64,000 nt of DNA from Nipponacmea schrenckii. Lineage: Eukaryota; Mollusca; Gastropoda; Lottiidae. Shown piece by piece: positions 35,782 to 47,872 of the stretch. The translations under genes and the position numbers were made by a program. The DNA lies in NCBI GenBank assembly GCA_030562195.1, contig CM060203.1:10244208-10308207 (forward strand). The letters run 5' to 3'. How positions within the stretch are numbered: the stretch's first letter is position 1; each line of letters starts with the position of its first letter. Under the pieces are notes generated by a model. The model had not been told where the DNA came from. It made no database searches and saw nothing but the letters and a program-made list of their open reading frames with translations.

Positions 35782-38700
35782 TTGTTCTAGAGTATTCTTA
35801 TTGACTTGGAAAGAAAGATGCGTGAAAATAATGAGATGCATTATGAATATGAGGTAACATTTATATTTATTAGGCTGCATTTCTGGAGTTGGATAAGAAT
35901 CCATCTAGTCGCATAAAGCTCGATGGTCTGATCAATTTTTAGACGCAAATTTAAACACAGTTTTATGAAACCCTGGGGCCTGGTTTTCGAAAGTATCGTA
36001 AGAAACGTCGTAAGATTTATCTTAAGACAAATTTTAAGACTATCTAATGACTATCTTATGACATGTAATAGTATGTAAATCAAAGCTGTCTTACGATAGT
36101 CATAGCTAAGATGCTCTTATGACTGTCATAAGTGATAACATTTTCTATAAAATTGATAGTTATTACTTAAGAAATAATGTTAAATGTTATTTGTTCATTT
36201 AATATCTTACACGATGTGTAATTGAGAACTGGGGTCATTAGCCATGGGCGTAAAGGATAGCCACTGATCCCTAAGAGCCAACCAATGGTAATCTCTCATG
36301 AGTTGAAAAATTCATATATCTTTGAATTGGTCAGAATAAATGAATCGTGAGTGGCGACAGGATACTTAGCAACAATGTTCAAAAACTTTATATTTGAATC
36401 ACAAACTGCTTGAACACTAATAGAATGGTAGCTCTTTCAATTAACATAAAGATGCTCATCCTCTGTTGGAGCTTTAATTCGTATGTGAGTACCATCAATG
36501 GCACCGACTACATTTGGAAATTCTGCTTTTTAATGAAAACCTCTCATGATGTTGCTTAGTCCAGCCCGGTCAGTTGGCATTTTTATATAGTCATTACAAA
36601 CCCTCTTTAAACATGCAGTTACGTCACGTGTTATTTTGGAGACACTTGGTCTAGATATATTATGGACGTCCGCATTTACCATCTGAAAGCTTCCAGTGGC
36701 ATTAAATCTGAGTGCAACCATGATTTGGAATGAAACAGGAAAGGCACGAGATCTTGATGTTGGCCTTGCTAGGGCTGTTTGGAACATTCTACATAAATCT
36801 TGTATCATTGGGCGTGCAAGTCTATATCTACATACTATTTGTTCATCATCCATGATTGTAGTCTAGTGGATTATATCTGTCTCGAAATACTCTGTTTCGG
36901 CGTACGTTTTCAGCTTGTTGTCGAATTTACAGTAGCCATATTCTTTTATTCGCGTGATATCGATGTTCTTATGATAATCATAAGTCCATCATAACTTTTA
37001 TGATAATCATAAGTCCATCTTAAGACAGGTCGAGAGGTGTCTTAAGATAACGATGAAATTTATGATTTATCGTAACTTAAGACACTTTCGAAAACCCATC
37101 TTACGACTATGATATGTCGTAAGACCATCTTAAGACGTGTCTTAGTCTTAAGATACTTTCGAAAACCAGGACTTGTAACAAGTAAGTAGGCTACAGGGAT
37201 CATGGGAAATAAGATGTTAATGTACCTGCAGTTGTTAATTTACAATTTTTTTGAAAGGTCATTAACTAAAATTAACACTTCGATGAAATATATCATTTTT
37301 CTAGGTTTCCTTTTCATTATAGCAAATGAAAATACATCACAGATTATCACGGCAACAAGAAGAGCAGGTAATTTAATATGGGATTGTGTGTGTCGATTTA
37401 GCCTTTCTGTGTATATTTTCATAGCAATTTTAATGTACCGTAACTGAAATTAACACATCGTTTCTATTCACGAAGTTCGATAGTCGCTTTTAATATAAGA
37501 AAGTTTTATGTGGTGATCATATATTCTTGTTGTAAACAAAACTAAATATTCGATCATCATACATACAAGACGTAGGCTAGGCTACCAGTAGGGCCTATTG
37601 AAAATTATCTCAAAAAGGTTAATTTTACAATTTAGTTTGTTCAAAGTTAATTTTAAAAGTTGTATGTTACAGATACGGTTTATGCTTCGAGATACGGATA
37701 GAGCTATAGGCATTATAACTGGAGATGTTGCGGATCGTTTGAATGGAATGGAAGAGAGGTATGTCCTCACCCACTTGGTATTTCAAATGTCAGTTCAGTG
37801 AGATTCTAAATTACAGCGGTTAGAGCGTTGGTTCTTTACGTCATGACGTCATTTGCTTGGATACGTTAAACATGTCGGACATAAGTTCTCGACCGAAATG
37901 TGAAAGCCAAGAGGTTTGGCCAAGGACCAGCGGGTAGAAAGGATCCCTTTCACGACAGACTTGTGAACCTAAGTTGTTATCCATGTAAAATATAGGCTAG
38001 TTGTTTCTTATTTTCTTCTCAAGTCAGTAGGATAGCCTAGCTTCCAGGTGTTCTACAACAATTGGATGTTGGAATGTGGAAATATTTCAGGAACTCCAAC
38101 CTGACCTCAGTCTATGCTTGATATCACTATTTCCGAATGATCATTCACGTACATGTATGTACATTAGGCCTACTGTTCATTTTCATTGGTACCGGTAAAA
38201 TGTATTTCAAAAATTGTATAGGCCTATAAATATTTTGATTTCAGTACCTATACTATAGTTAAAGATGTTCTCATGAAGTTTGAAGAAGTCCAGGAGATTA
38301 TATCGTTAGAAAATTTGGAGGTAGCCTATAGGCCCTATGTAGCCTACACAGCAAGTTCTTTAAATTAATATTTAGTGAAGGGAAAGTAGGCCTATAAATA
38401 ATTAGGCCTAATTGTCATCAGGATGTGTCGACAGATGCCACATACAAGAATTTGTAACACAAAAATTGACTGAAAGGCTGTGGTAGCTTTGATCTAGAAA
38501 TGGTTTAGCAGACTCTACTGAGTAGCCTATTTCTAGGTTGAATTTCCACAGCCTATCTACTAACCAATATCTTGGGCTGACGCCGTTAATTAATATGACA
38601 TCCTGAATATATTCAATCATTACGCTATACATGAAATATGAGTAGCTCAATGATTTGATGCAGGTCACAAGTCATTTTTCCATTTACAATTTGTTGCAAT

Positions 38701-39560
38701 ACACCACTCACAGAATGATATTTTGCCTTCGGAACCTTCTTTCCTTAACTTTTAGATTATCCTAGTTGTCAGTACCTTAATCAAAACCCTGCCAAAACCA
38801 AGACCAAAATTCTCGAGACTAAATCAGGAAGATTGTAGTCAAATCATCAAGGCTTTTAAAGAATGTCACTCACAATTGCTTGAGACTAAGAAGACTATGG
38901 CGGAAAATAAAAAGGAAAGGCCAGAAAAGATCTCCGTTAAAGGTAATGTCTCTCGCAAAATGAATTTCATTTTAATATGCAAATATAAAAATAACAAGTA
39001 TTACAGATTCTGTTCACTGGAGTAGACCATACTTTAATTAAATTCAGATTGGTTGCTTAACCTTTATTATTTACGGTACTGTTATAATATTTTAGTTCGA
39101 ATTGTTTTAAATTTCAGAAAGATTGAGGGGTGGAATAAAAAATAAAGCCAAGCCATCCCTACATAACATGGAAAGTGAATTACAAGAACTTTCAAACCAA
39201 CTTGAGTATTTTGTTTATGGTCCAGAAAATGATCAGTCATCAAGTGACAAAATAACCATCAGTACATCATTAAGTGCTACAGCTTCAACTGAAACATCAG
39301 CAACCGAGGAAACAGGGATTGAATCAACGGAAGTAACAGAAGCAACTAGTAGAAGTAGAACACCGGAAGAAGATTTTTTGTCTACTGTGGAAGAAGACAA
39401 AATGGAATATGAAACTGAAAGCTCATCAAAAAGATCACTGGCAGTTCACGAATATGAAGAGGCACGTCAAGCTGGAAGCCAACAGTTACTTTATCAGCGA
39501 GATCCAAATGCAAATCCAAATGTTACACCTATGTCATCTAAATTGACAAAAAATCTGTAA
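33604..39560 (+). CDS. Uncharacterised helical protein, possible BAR-like domain (10 exons)
   Basis: The exons are 33604-33656, 33906-34014, 34437-34592, 34937-35029, 35791-35853, 37323-37367, 37673-37758, 38245-38320, 38756-38942 and 39118-39560. All borders are AG/GT and all phases join, giving 436 residues. An in-frame upstream ATG at 33556 would add 16. Residues ~18-290 are mostly amphipathic helix. [20 protein letters not shown] followed by CPSNWTGQ is reminiscent of the amphiphysin N-BAR helix 1 and its DWPG turn (YLASVKAM...YEPDWPG), and IFPRLKRHH recalls its FPDIKSR. That suggests a membrane-curvature or scaffold helical bundle, but it is weak and inferred. The last exon encodes an acidic Ser/Thr/Glu-rich tail ([20 protein letters not shown]). 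There is no SH3 domain. Start exons may lie further upstream. Confidence 0.75.
35088..35640 (-). mobile_element. Pearl-like repeat (copy E2), inverted
   Basis: It shares its termini with the element at 21296-22240: CTTGCCAGACAAG (35093-35105), ATACGCCCAC (35113-35122) and, at the far end, a GACGACAATATACGCC / CATGTGGACGTAC block. Core units with TTTCATCAAAATTCGTCAAG-like segments are fewer and diverged. It lies in intron 4 of the BAR-like gene, antisense to it. Confidence 0.7.
35750..35780 (+). repeat. (ATT)n microsatellite
   Basis: About ten ATT units end about ten bases before the acceptor of exon 5 at 35791, so the microsatellite supplies much of the upstream T-rich tract. Confidence 0.95.
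35977..37172 (-). mobile_element. Harbinger-type DNA transposon, degenerate
   Basis: Terminal inverted repeats around CCTGGTTTTCGAAAGTATC (left 35979-35997, right end at about 37170) enclose a HARBI1-like transposase remnant on the minus strand. Both subterminal zones hold many short palindromic TCTTAAGAC / GTCTTACGAC-type repeats. The 3-bp target duplication expected for this superfamily could not be resolved. It lies in intron 5 of the BAR-like gene. Confidence 0.8.
36240..36853 (-). pseudogene. HARBI1-like transposase remnant
   Basis: The minus-strand frame starts [40 protein letters not shown] matches the N-terminal region of Harbinger nucleases. Downstream, after an in-frame stop at 36530, the same frame continues with [18 protein letters not shown] (first catalytic Asp) and ATHDSFIL (second catalytic Asp). 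Further stops (VN*KSYHS, FNS*) disrupt it, and the last acidic residue region is not recognisable. It is inactive. Confidence 0.85.
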
Positions 39561-40600
39561 CATGCTGTTTAGAAGAGGTAGTTTTATTTCTTGTACCTAT
39601 TCCAGAGAGAAATTGAAGAGTTGTAATGACTTTTGTAAACATAAATCGCGTGTATGTATTAATTAATATACCATTCACTAGCACTCTGATGTCATTCTCC
39701 GACTTGAGAAGAGGGAGCGTAGGCAAATATTTTGTCTGAATATTTAATTATTACATACCCTTGATAAATTTGTGCGCTTTTGAGATCTACCGGTAAAACT
39801 AATACTATTCTATTTCAGCGTATCAACCATAGTGCTCGTAACGAAATATATAGAAGATGCTTTTCTTTTTAAATTGTTTGTTTTGATTTTTTTTTCATTC
39901 TTTTTAATTTGTTCAATCATGGTACTTGTCAAACATTTCAACGTTCGATGTTAATACAGCAATTTCGGTATTTCATCCAGAGGGCCAATTTCGATTCATG
40001 GATAAAAGCTTGTCTATATCGATTGTTATATCTTATTTTTATTCCGCTTCGGTAAAATTTATCTGTGGCTACTATAATTGATTAATATGCAATTTAAATA
40101 TGTTTTATATTTTGTATAAGTTTAGAAGTATATGGTGTAAAGTGCAATTCAGTAGTAGGTTTTAAGACACGAATATTACAGTATATCCAATTTATATATG
40201 ATTCAAAAAAGTTTTAGAAATATTACGAACGACTTTTGTTGGTATATTATGGTGTTAGTTGATATTTATTTCCCTGTTCTATTATTTTTGTGTTACACTT
40301 CATGGTTTATACTCATTCATAACTTTTCGGAAACTGACATTTTTAATACATATAATATATACATATAAATATTTAGTACACATTTCTGCATGTTTGGCGT
40401 AATTTGATTGCTAATATCAATCATAATATACATTCCTATTATTTCAATTACAATGTACAGTCCAAATTTAATCAAAGTAAATCCAGATCATATATTTTAT
40501 GAGTTATGCCCCTTATATCTTTATTATTTATTGTTATTCCAAACCAGCAAAATATTGACATCTTTATAAGTCAAATAAAGCACTTTCTCTCAAGTTTTTA
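39561..40600 (+). other. 3' untranslated region of the BAR-like gene
   Basis: AT-rich sequence following the TAA at 39558-39560. AATAAA at 40574-40579 is the likely poly(A) signal; nearer exact signals were not obvious. Confidence 0.5.
40574..40579 (+). terminator. Candidate poly(A) signal AATAAA
   Basis: Lies about 1 kb downstream of the stop codon of the BAR-like gene on the same strand, followed by a T-rich stretch. Confidence 0.4.
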
Positions 40601-41027
40601 TACTTAAAACCCCTTCCCTCAGGGCAAGTCACTTGTCGTGCCCTCGGGTCGTGTTTTATCTTCTACATAAATATTTGGAGGCAGAACTGGAAAAAAACAT
40701 CTCAAGGGAGGCAACTGTGGATTATTGATTCGTTTGGGCTTTCTTAAGGCCTGGAATCCTATCAGGATTTATTTCAATAGTCCCTTGCGCATTATCGAGT
40801 AAATTGCATTATATATAGCCATATCACTGGCCTAGACATATTGAGTATTGATTCTTTAGAATTTTCTAAACAAGCTATTCTTTGGAGTGTTTCAATTTTG
40901 ATTCAGATTATACGAATAACAAAATATTAGTCACTAGTAGTGTATAGTAAAAAGAGTAAAGAACGTATAAACAGCTTGTCTGCAAAGTAACAACTTGTCT
41001 ATATTCGACTATTTCTTTAATCACCCG

Positions 41028-41318
41028 TTCCAGTAAAATTAGCCTTTACTAAAACAATTTGATTAGTATAATTAGCCTTATTGTATAAGGCCTACGGTAC
41101 GTCCCGCGAACTGTACGGTACAAATATTAGCTTATAAGAGCGAAATTATAAGCTAATAACGGACAAGTTATGTTAAAACATCAGCCAATAGAATTTCATT
41201 TTCTTGACCAATGAATGAGTGTTTATTTTTAGCACAATCTACTGTTTTTTTTTTTTCTTTTAATTAAATTAGTTAAAATATTTTGATTGAAAACAACTAG
41301 TTTTGTTTATCTAAAGGA
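41028..41318 (+). repeat. ~290-bp interspersed repeat, copy 1 (inverse of 61456-61733)
   Basis: Near-identical to the reverse complement of 61456-61733. It carries a perfect palindrome with arms TATTAGCTTATAA (41125-41137) and TTATAAGCTAATA (41146-41158). It has an extra ~20 bp (GTCCCGCGAACTGTACGGTA) not in the other copy, flanked by a repeated CGGTA. Confidence 0.85.
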
Positions 41319-41697
41319 AGTTTTAAAAAAAAAAGTTTTCACAATCTTAAAAACTAAATCTCGATCGAAAGAGAATTAGATAACGGCGGGAAAATAAACG
41401 TGACCATTTGGCGCTCTTTATAGTCTCTATTTTCACGCCAAATCACCATCGGGCAACCGATACAGCCGCTTAACCTCCCTCTCAAAAATCGATATAAATT
41501 TTACGATGCTCTTTCAAAAGGAGTTGTTTTATAATAGTTCATACAGACCTTTTGAAAGGGCAACTCAATGTTAACAACTAGGACAATTTTATCCAATCAT
41601 AATATAAAATAAGGCCATTTGAAGTTTTACATCCAATTAAATTAATTTCTTTTAATTTTCAATAAATTCTAAAATGCTTGAATTTCTTCACACTTAA

Positions 41698-43624
41698 GTG
41701 TGTATTTATATACTATCCTTCACTGGAAACCACTTTGCTTTATCCATTATAACGAAGGAAAAAAATAATAGGCCTATTGATAAACCCCCAAAATTGCGCC
41801 TGGATAACGGAGACAACTTGAAAAGACAGCGATATTCCATGCTGATTCAAGAACGTAATTTCACAGATATGCAGTTTATTCTACCATTTCTGTCAGGTAT
41901 GTAATTTTCATTTGATCAGCCTCTACTTTTAGATTACTAAACAGTGAAATTGAGGTCTAAATAATAGACCATTTGCTTAGTCGTTTAGTAGGGCCACTTT
42001 GACACAGGTCACTTCCATTGAATCAATATTTTCTGTTCTGTGCTACTTAGTCCGAAACTAGCTGACCCTATTTTCAGCCCTTGATTTGATAGCTATTTGG
42101 ACAGATATTGGTGGTGGAGGGTAAAAAAAAAAGCAAGGCACAAAATTTTCCATTCCTTCATGGTTTTTTTAGCGTATTTAATTACTTCGAATCTTGATAT
42201 TTAGGCTAGAAAGATAGATTTTTTTTATAGTTTATCATACCATCAATCATCATTATAACCTTCCTACATCATCTGTGTCACACCTGTGGTTGCATCAACC
42301 ATTATCTTGCACTTTTGTTTTATGTGTATCACATGATGACCCTGTAACGTCCTTTCTTTTGGATTTGCATGCTATTTGAAATGGCGACTGAGCGATTGAA
42401 ATTCTTTAAAAACGCAACTGCAGGCGTGACAGAAATGGTATAGGGGGACTATGATTGTATATTCCATATTTAAGGCTAAGCATTTTCCCTCTTTGGTCTC
42501 ATTTGAAAGCTCGTTAATGCACAGATTTTATGCTCAGTAGGGCTACCTTAATTGTAAGCAACCTAAATCACCAAATAACACAAATAATAAACAATCAGTC
42601 TAAAGATGTAGTACCATTGATTTTTAATACAAAAAAATAAATTACCCCTAGAAATATTTATCAACTAACTAAATACTTTACCCCATGTTATTTACCTACT
42701 AGTATATTGAGTACAGGCTTGTATGAAATGTCAAATGCCATTTTCCTGAAGGATCATTGTCCATTGGTGATTGGCTGTTACAGGCAGTCATGAACTGTCA
42801 AACAAATTAACTTATTTTTGACCAAACTTAGTATGCCTCTCCACTTATTAATGTGATCTTAGATCAACAGTTTTTAGATTATTACCTTAGACCTAGCCAA
42901 AACATGTAAGAAAAAAGAGATTCTTGCTATCAAATTAGAGACTTTTATCCCTTTCGCACTGCAAAAGTAATTCTATCAAATTTATTTGGTTATAACCAGA
43001 AGTTATCCAGGTAGAACAATCTACCTCCACAGGTGGATTTCTTCTGGATAACATCCAGTTATATAGCAGTGCGAAACCAAACAAGAAGTTATCTGGAAAA
43101 GTATATCATGTGATGTATCACGTGGATAAGCACTTCAAAATGGCTTCTCTTCTTGGCAGTTACTTTCTGGAAATACTTGAAAATAACAAGAAAAGGATGA
43201 TTAAACTACAAGAATTACATATGCACACGAAGAGGAAGCGAAAAAATATATATTGCTATTATTTACATATTTTTTATTGTTGAACAAGGAATTTTCTCAC
43301 GTGACATGACACATTACTAAAATAAAATGTTATCTAGATAACTTTGCTGGCAGTGCAAAAGAAGCTATCTTGATAGGATTGCAGTGCAAACTGAATCAGA
43401 TTTTTCTATTTGGGTTTAACTGAGGGAATAATTTAGCTGTGCAGTGCAAAATGGGATTTTGTTTTAAATGTATTATTTGTTTTGTCCACACTACTATTTT
43501 GTAAAATGTAATACAATGAAAAGATTAACAACTTAATTTTATATTTTATAGAGACTGGGATGGATCTGACAGAGAGATAGATGCCTTCTTGAAGATGTTG
43601 TTGGGGAATATTTTGACTTCATGA
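41698..43624 (+). CDS. Candidate last two exons of an unrecognised gene
   Basis: A frame open to 41896 reads ...RPIDKPPKLRLDNGDNLKRQ... QFILPFLS and ends in the strong donor CAG|GTATGT. An acceptor at 43552-43553 (TTTTATAGAG) in matching phase gives DWDGSDREIDAFLKMLLGNI then a stop at 43622-43624, and AATAAA follows at 43631-43636. Using the AG one step earlier would give a shorter ending. The 5' exons are not found and I do not recognise the protein. The intron contains the element at 42948-43456. Confidence 0.3.
42948..43456. mobile_element. Short inverted-repeat element, possibly Harbinger-derived
   Basis: The terminal inverted repeats are TCCCTTTCGCACTGCA (42948-42963) and its near-inverse TGCAGTGCAAAATGGGA (about 43440-43456). 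Internal copies of GCAGTGCRAA occur near 43068, 43351 and 43380. A 47-codon frame starting MASLLGSYFLEILENNKKRM resembles the basic N-terminus of some Harbinger transposases, but it is too short to prove this. Confidence 0.45.
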
Positions 43625-44279
43625 TAATGAAATAAAAAGATTGCATAAAGGTAATATTACATTGAAAGATATAAGATTATGTGTTTATTACTTTGCTGAT
43701 TAATTAACTTTCTAGGTTTAAATATTTTTAGTAATTCCTAAAAGTCTGACCTGTTGAGAATTATGTTGTCTTCATAAGACCAAAGCGCAGGGTGACATCA
43801 TGTATTCATGGATTTCTTGTATTAAGTGGATATGAAATTAAGATTCCTATTTTCTCAGTGTGTTATCTTATGTGTACCGAATTCACTGTTTTGCACTATA
43901 CCAATTTTCAATCAGACATCTGTAGTTCTTGTAATTTGATTTGATTTTGAACTATTCGTATTATGATGTCCCTATTGCAAAATATATTTCTCACACAGCT
44001 TTTTTAATAGAGGCCTCATGAAAATTGGGAAAAACCTTTGCAATCTTATAAAATATCCATTCATGTTTATATACTAAATAAATTTGATTGTTTTATTCAG
44101 AAGCAAAGAGTGTCACATACAGCATATGTTCTTTTGAGATGAATAAGTGGATTGGGAAGGCTAAATGGTTAAGGTTTCTTTACCTTTAAATAACAAAGGT
44201 AAGTTTTATGTTTACTCTTGGAGCCGTAGTGACTTAAAGTTTAATCGCAGCAAAGGTTGAGATGAACAGTTGGAAAATG

Positions 44280-44345
44280 GTCCTTTGCCATCTTTATTAG
44301 CCCATTAGGTGCGGAATTATAGGACGAAGAACTCATTTATTTTAT
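44280..44345 (+). repeat. SINE 3' fragment
   Basis: GCCATCTTTATTAGCCCATT...AGGACGAAGAACTCATTTAT parallels the 3' end of the SINE at 3881-4232 (GCCCATCTTCATTAACCCAT...AGGACGTAAAACTCCATTCA). Confidence 0.45.
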
Positions 44346-44780
44346 TATATTTACTCAGACTACTGGTGCAATTACTGTGACATTCAGACATGGAATTCTT
44401 TCCAAGAAATATGGTGACAGTAAACTGAAACTTATTTAATTGTAAATGGTTACAAGATAAAATAGTAATAGCTATTGCTTTACCGTAACACATTTACCTG
44501 GTGACTAAAGTTACTGTGACAAATGTGTCAAAGCTCCTCTTAACAATTCCTTATGACCAATTTTCATATATTGCTTGAGACTAGAATTTTTTATTTTACT
44601 TTGAATTGTTCTCTTTTTGTATTTTTCAGCATATAAATTGTTATTAGGATTCAGTCCTGGTACAAATCCAATATTGCTGGAAGACTTTCTCTGAATGAAA
44701 AATAACCATATTAAAGACATTCATTTCAAGAAGTATGGGAAAATCTTGATTGAGTTTGGAAAAATGGAAACATAAATAAA

Positions 44781-45930
44781 CTAGAATTGCTTACAATTAT
44801 GAACGTATTTCGAGAGCCTTAAAATATTATGTAGGCTAAATTTGCAATTACCTACATCTAGACAATATATTGAATATCATTTGACCTAGTTTTCAAAGTC
44901 ATAAAATAATTAGGTCACACCTTCCGTAACGGTTAATGATGGCGAAAATATGAAAATTATCAATTTTTGCTGTATTTAAGTACACTTATCTCTATGAATT
45001 TTTTAAGTAAGCCAAATTAAAAAAATATCTACTCGTAGACAATATATTGAATATTATTTGACCTAATTTTCAAGGTCATAGATTAAGTGGGTCACACCTT
45101 CCGTACCCGTTAAAGTGACCTAATTTTGAAAAAATCGAAATTTAAATAATTCGAAAGAAAATACGAAATTTGAAAATCGGTCTCCAAGAAAAGGTAGATA
45201 ATGATCCATTGTATCTATGTGCTAAATTTCATCAAAATCGGTCTATCAGTAGTGTCTGAATTTCGGATTTAAGAATTGTAACGAAAATTCAAAATGGCGG
45301 CCGATATGGCAGCTTGACCTAATTATTTAGGTCAAATCAATTACTATTGACAAGTTATTTATAAAACAGCTTTCACTTTTCACCTAGCAGTTATAGACCG
45401 GAAGTTACGTAATTACGTCATTTGAGGCTAAACCGGAAGTGGAATTTTTTTTTCACATTTTTTCAAAAATTATAAACATATCGCCTATCAACTGGTAAAG
45501 TTTCAAAATTTTACCATTTATATTAAAGGAGAAATCACGGTCTGAAATTTTTGCCGATGACCCTTGAATATTGAATTGCAAATCGTGGGTAAAATTTTTA
45601 ACCTAATTGCATAAAACCTATAATTGTTAGTTGACAAATACATTGAAGTTTTCAAATCTGAAAATCCGGTCAAAATCGAACTGAAAATAAACTTGCTAAA
45701 GCAAAAAAACCTGAACTTCCGGTTCTCACTTCCTGTCAGAGATAGAACTTCCGGTTTTGTTTTATTTGATAATAGAAATCATTCTAAGATCAACTGTAGA
45801 TTTAGAATTTCTGCACCTTTTACCAGTTTGTCTGCAAACTCATCCAAGAATTACAAAAAAAAAAAAAAAAAAAAAAATAAAATAATCCGAACGATTACAA
45901 TACGTTTTCGACAAAGTCGAAATACGTAAT
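44781..45930 (+). mobile_element. Family A Helentron-like repeat (copy A2)
   Basis: A complete unit: CTAGAATTG start, ACGTATTTCGA subterminal repeat, A-tract near 45856-45876, CCGAACGATTACAA, and the palindrome at 45900-45928. The next unit, A3, starts three bases later, so A2 and A3 form a head-to-tail pair. It differs from A1 by only scattered substitutions. Confidence 0.75.
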
Positions 45931-45933
45931 AAA

Positions 45934-47083
45934 CTAGAATTGCTTACAATTATGAACGTATTTCGAGAGCCTTAAAATATTATATAGGCTAAAGTTGCAA
46001 TTACCTACATCTAGACAATATATTGAATATCATTTGACCTAGTTTTCAAAGTCATAAAATAATTAGGTCACACCTTCCGTAACGGTTAATGATGGCGAAA
46101 ATATGAAAATTATCAATTTTTGCTGTATTTAAGTACACTTATCTCTATGAATTTTTTAAGTAAGCCAAATTAAAAAATATCTACTCGTAGACAATATATT
46201 GAATATTATTTGACCTAATTTTCAAGGTCATAGATTAAGTGGGTCACACCTTCCGTACCCGTTAAAGTGACCTAATTTTGAAAAAATCGAAATTTAAATA
46301 ATTCGAAAGAAAATACGAAATTTGAAAATCGGTCTCCAAGAAAAGGTAGATAATGTTCCATTGTATCTATGTGCTAAATTTCATCAAAATCGGTCTATCA
46401 GTAGTGTCTGAATTTCGGATTTAAGAATTGTAACGAAAATTCAAAATGGCGGCCGATATGGCAGCTTGACCTAATTATTTAGGTCAAATCAATTACTATT
46501 GACAAGTTATTTATAAAACAGTTTTCACTTTTCACCTAGCAGTTATAGACCGCAAGTTACGTAATTACGTCATTTGAGGCTAAACCGGAAGTGGAATTTT
46601 TTTTTCACATTTTTTCAAAAATTATAAACATATCGCCTATCAACTGGTAAAGTTTCAAAATTTTACCATTTATATTAAAGGAGAAATCACGGTCTGAAAT
46701 TTTTGCCGATGACCCTTGAATATTGAATTGCAAATCGTGGGTAAAATATTTAACCTAATTGCATAAAACCTATAATTGTTAGTTGACAAATACATTGAAG
46801 TTTTCAAATCTGAAAATCCGGTCAAAATCGAACTGAAAATAAACTTGCTAAAGCAAAAAAACCTGAACTTCCGGTTCTCACTTCCTGTCAGAGATAGAAC
46901 TTCCGGTTTTGTTTTATTTGATAATAGAAATCATTCTAAGATCAACTGTAGATTTAGAATTTCTGCACCTTTTATCAGTTTGTCTGCAAACTCATCCAAG
47001 AATTACAAAAAAAAAAAAAAAAAAAAAAAAATAAAATAATCCGAACGATTACAATACGTTTTCGACAAAGTCGAAATACGTAA
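45934..47083 (+). mobile_element. Family A Helentron-like repeat (copy A3)
   Basis: A complete unit in direct tandem with A2, ending with TTTTCGACAAAGTCGAAA and TACGTAAT. Unrelated sequence follows from about 47085. Confidence 0.75.
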
Positions 47084-47872
47084 TTATGTATCAAATGTGT
47101 GTTGTTGTATTCAACATCAGTCCAACAACTGATAGTCAATAGGCTCAACAGTTCAAAAAATTGAAGTTTTTCAACTTGGCAGTCTAAGTAAAATATAGAC
47201 CTAACTTTCGTTCGTATTTTATTAGTTTTGTTTCGAATGTTTTTATTAGCTATCTCTAATGGTTACGTACAAAGCCAATATCCAATAAAAACATTCGAAA
47301 CGAAACTAATAAAATACGAACGAAAGTTAGGTCTATATTTTAATTAGACTGTGAACTTGGTAAATAGTGTTTTAATTAGTGGACTGACCTGGTGTCAAAA
47401 ATACATGATAGAATCCCCCTGTAAACCAATGAATCCATTAAATTAAGTAATTTTGAAACTTGTTTCTCAATAATTTCTTAGTATAGAGATATTCTATCTA
47501 GTCTAGTCTTATTGACTTAGTTTGAGACTTTAAATAATATGCCCATTTTAAGAGGTAGTATTCATTTCATTAGCTCATTTTTTTTTAACCCTCCAATCAG
47601 GTTTTAATTAATATTCCACTATAACTTCAGAGTTTTATTACGTCAATATCACTAGAGTTCAAAAGTCATAATAATCGAGTCAAGGAAGAAAATGAACGGT
47701 ACTTTTGTGTACTTGTGTTATGTACAATTGATCTGAGAATATAGAACGATATATATTTATGTGTTGTGAATAATGCGTTCAAAACCTCTCCTCACCACTC
47801 CTACCTACCATCATAATGGTTCTGATAAATTAAAAGGCACATTTTTGTTGAGCTAAAGACATCGAATTATAA
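47084..47872. other. Spacer between A3 and A4
   Basis: Non-coding sequence that holds the fold-back element at 47180-47353. Its right part (47595-47872) recurs after the assembly gap at 49827-50104. Confidence 0.6.
47180..47353. repeat. Fold-back (long inverted repeat) element
   Basis: Two ~65-70-bp arms separated by ~35 bp. The left arm includes ACCTAACTTTCGTTCGTATT and the right arm its inverse, AATACGAACGAAAGTTAGGT. AACTTGG is found directly outside both ends (47173-47179 and 47354-47360) and may be a target duplication. There is no coding capacity. Confidence 0.8.
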
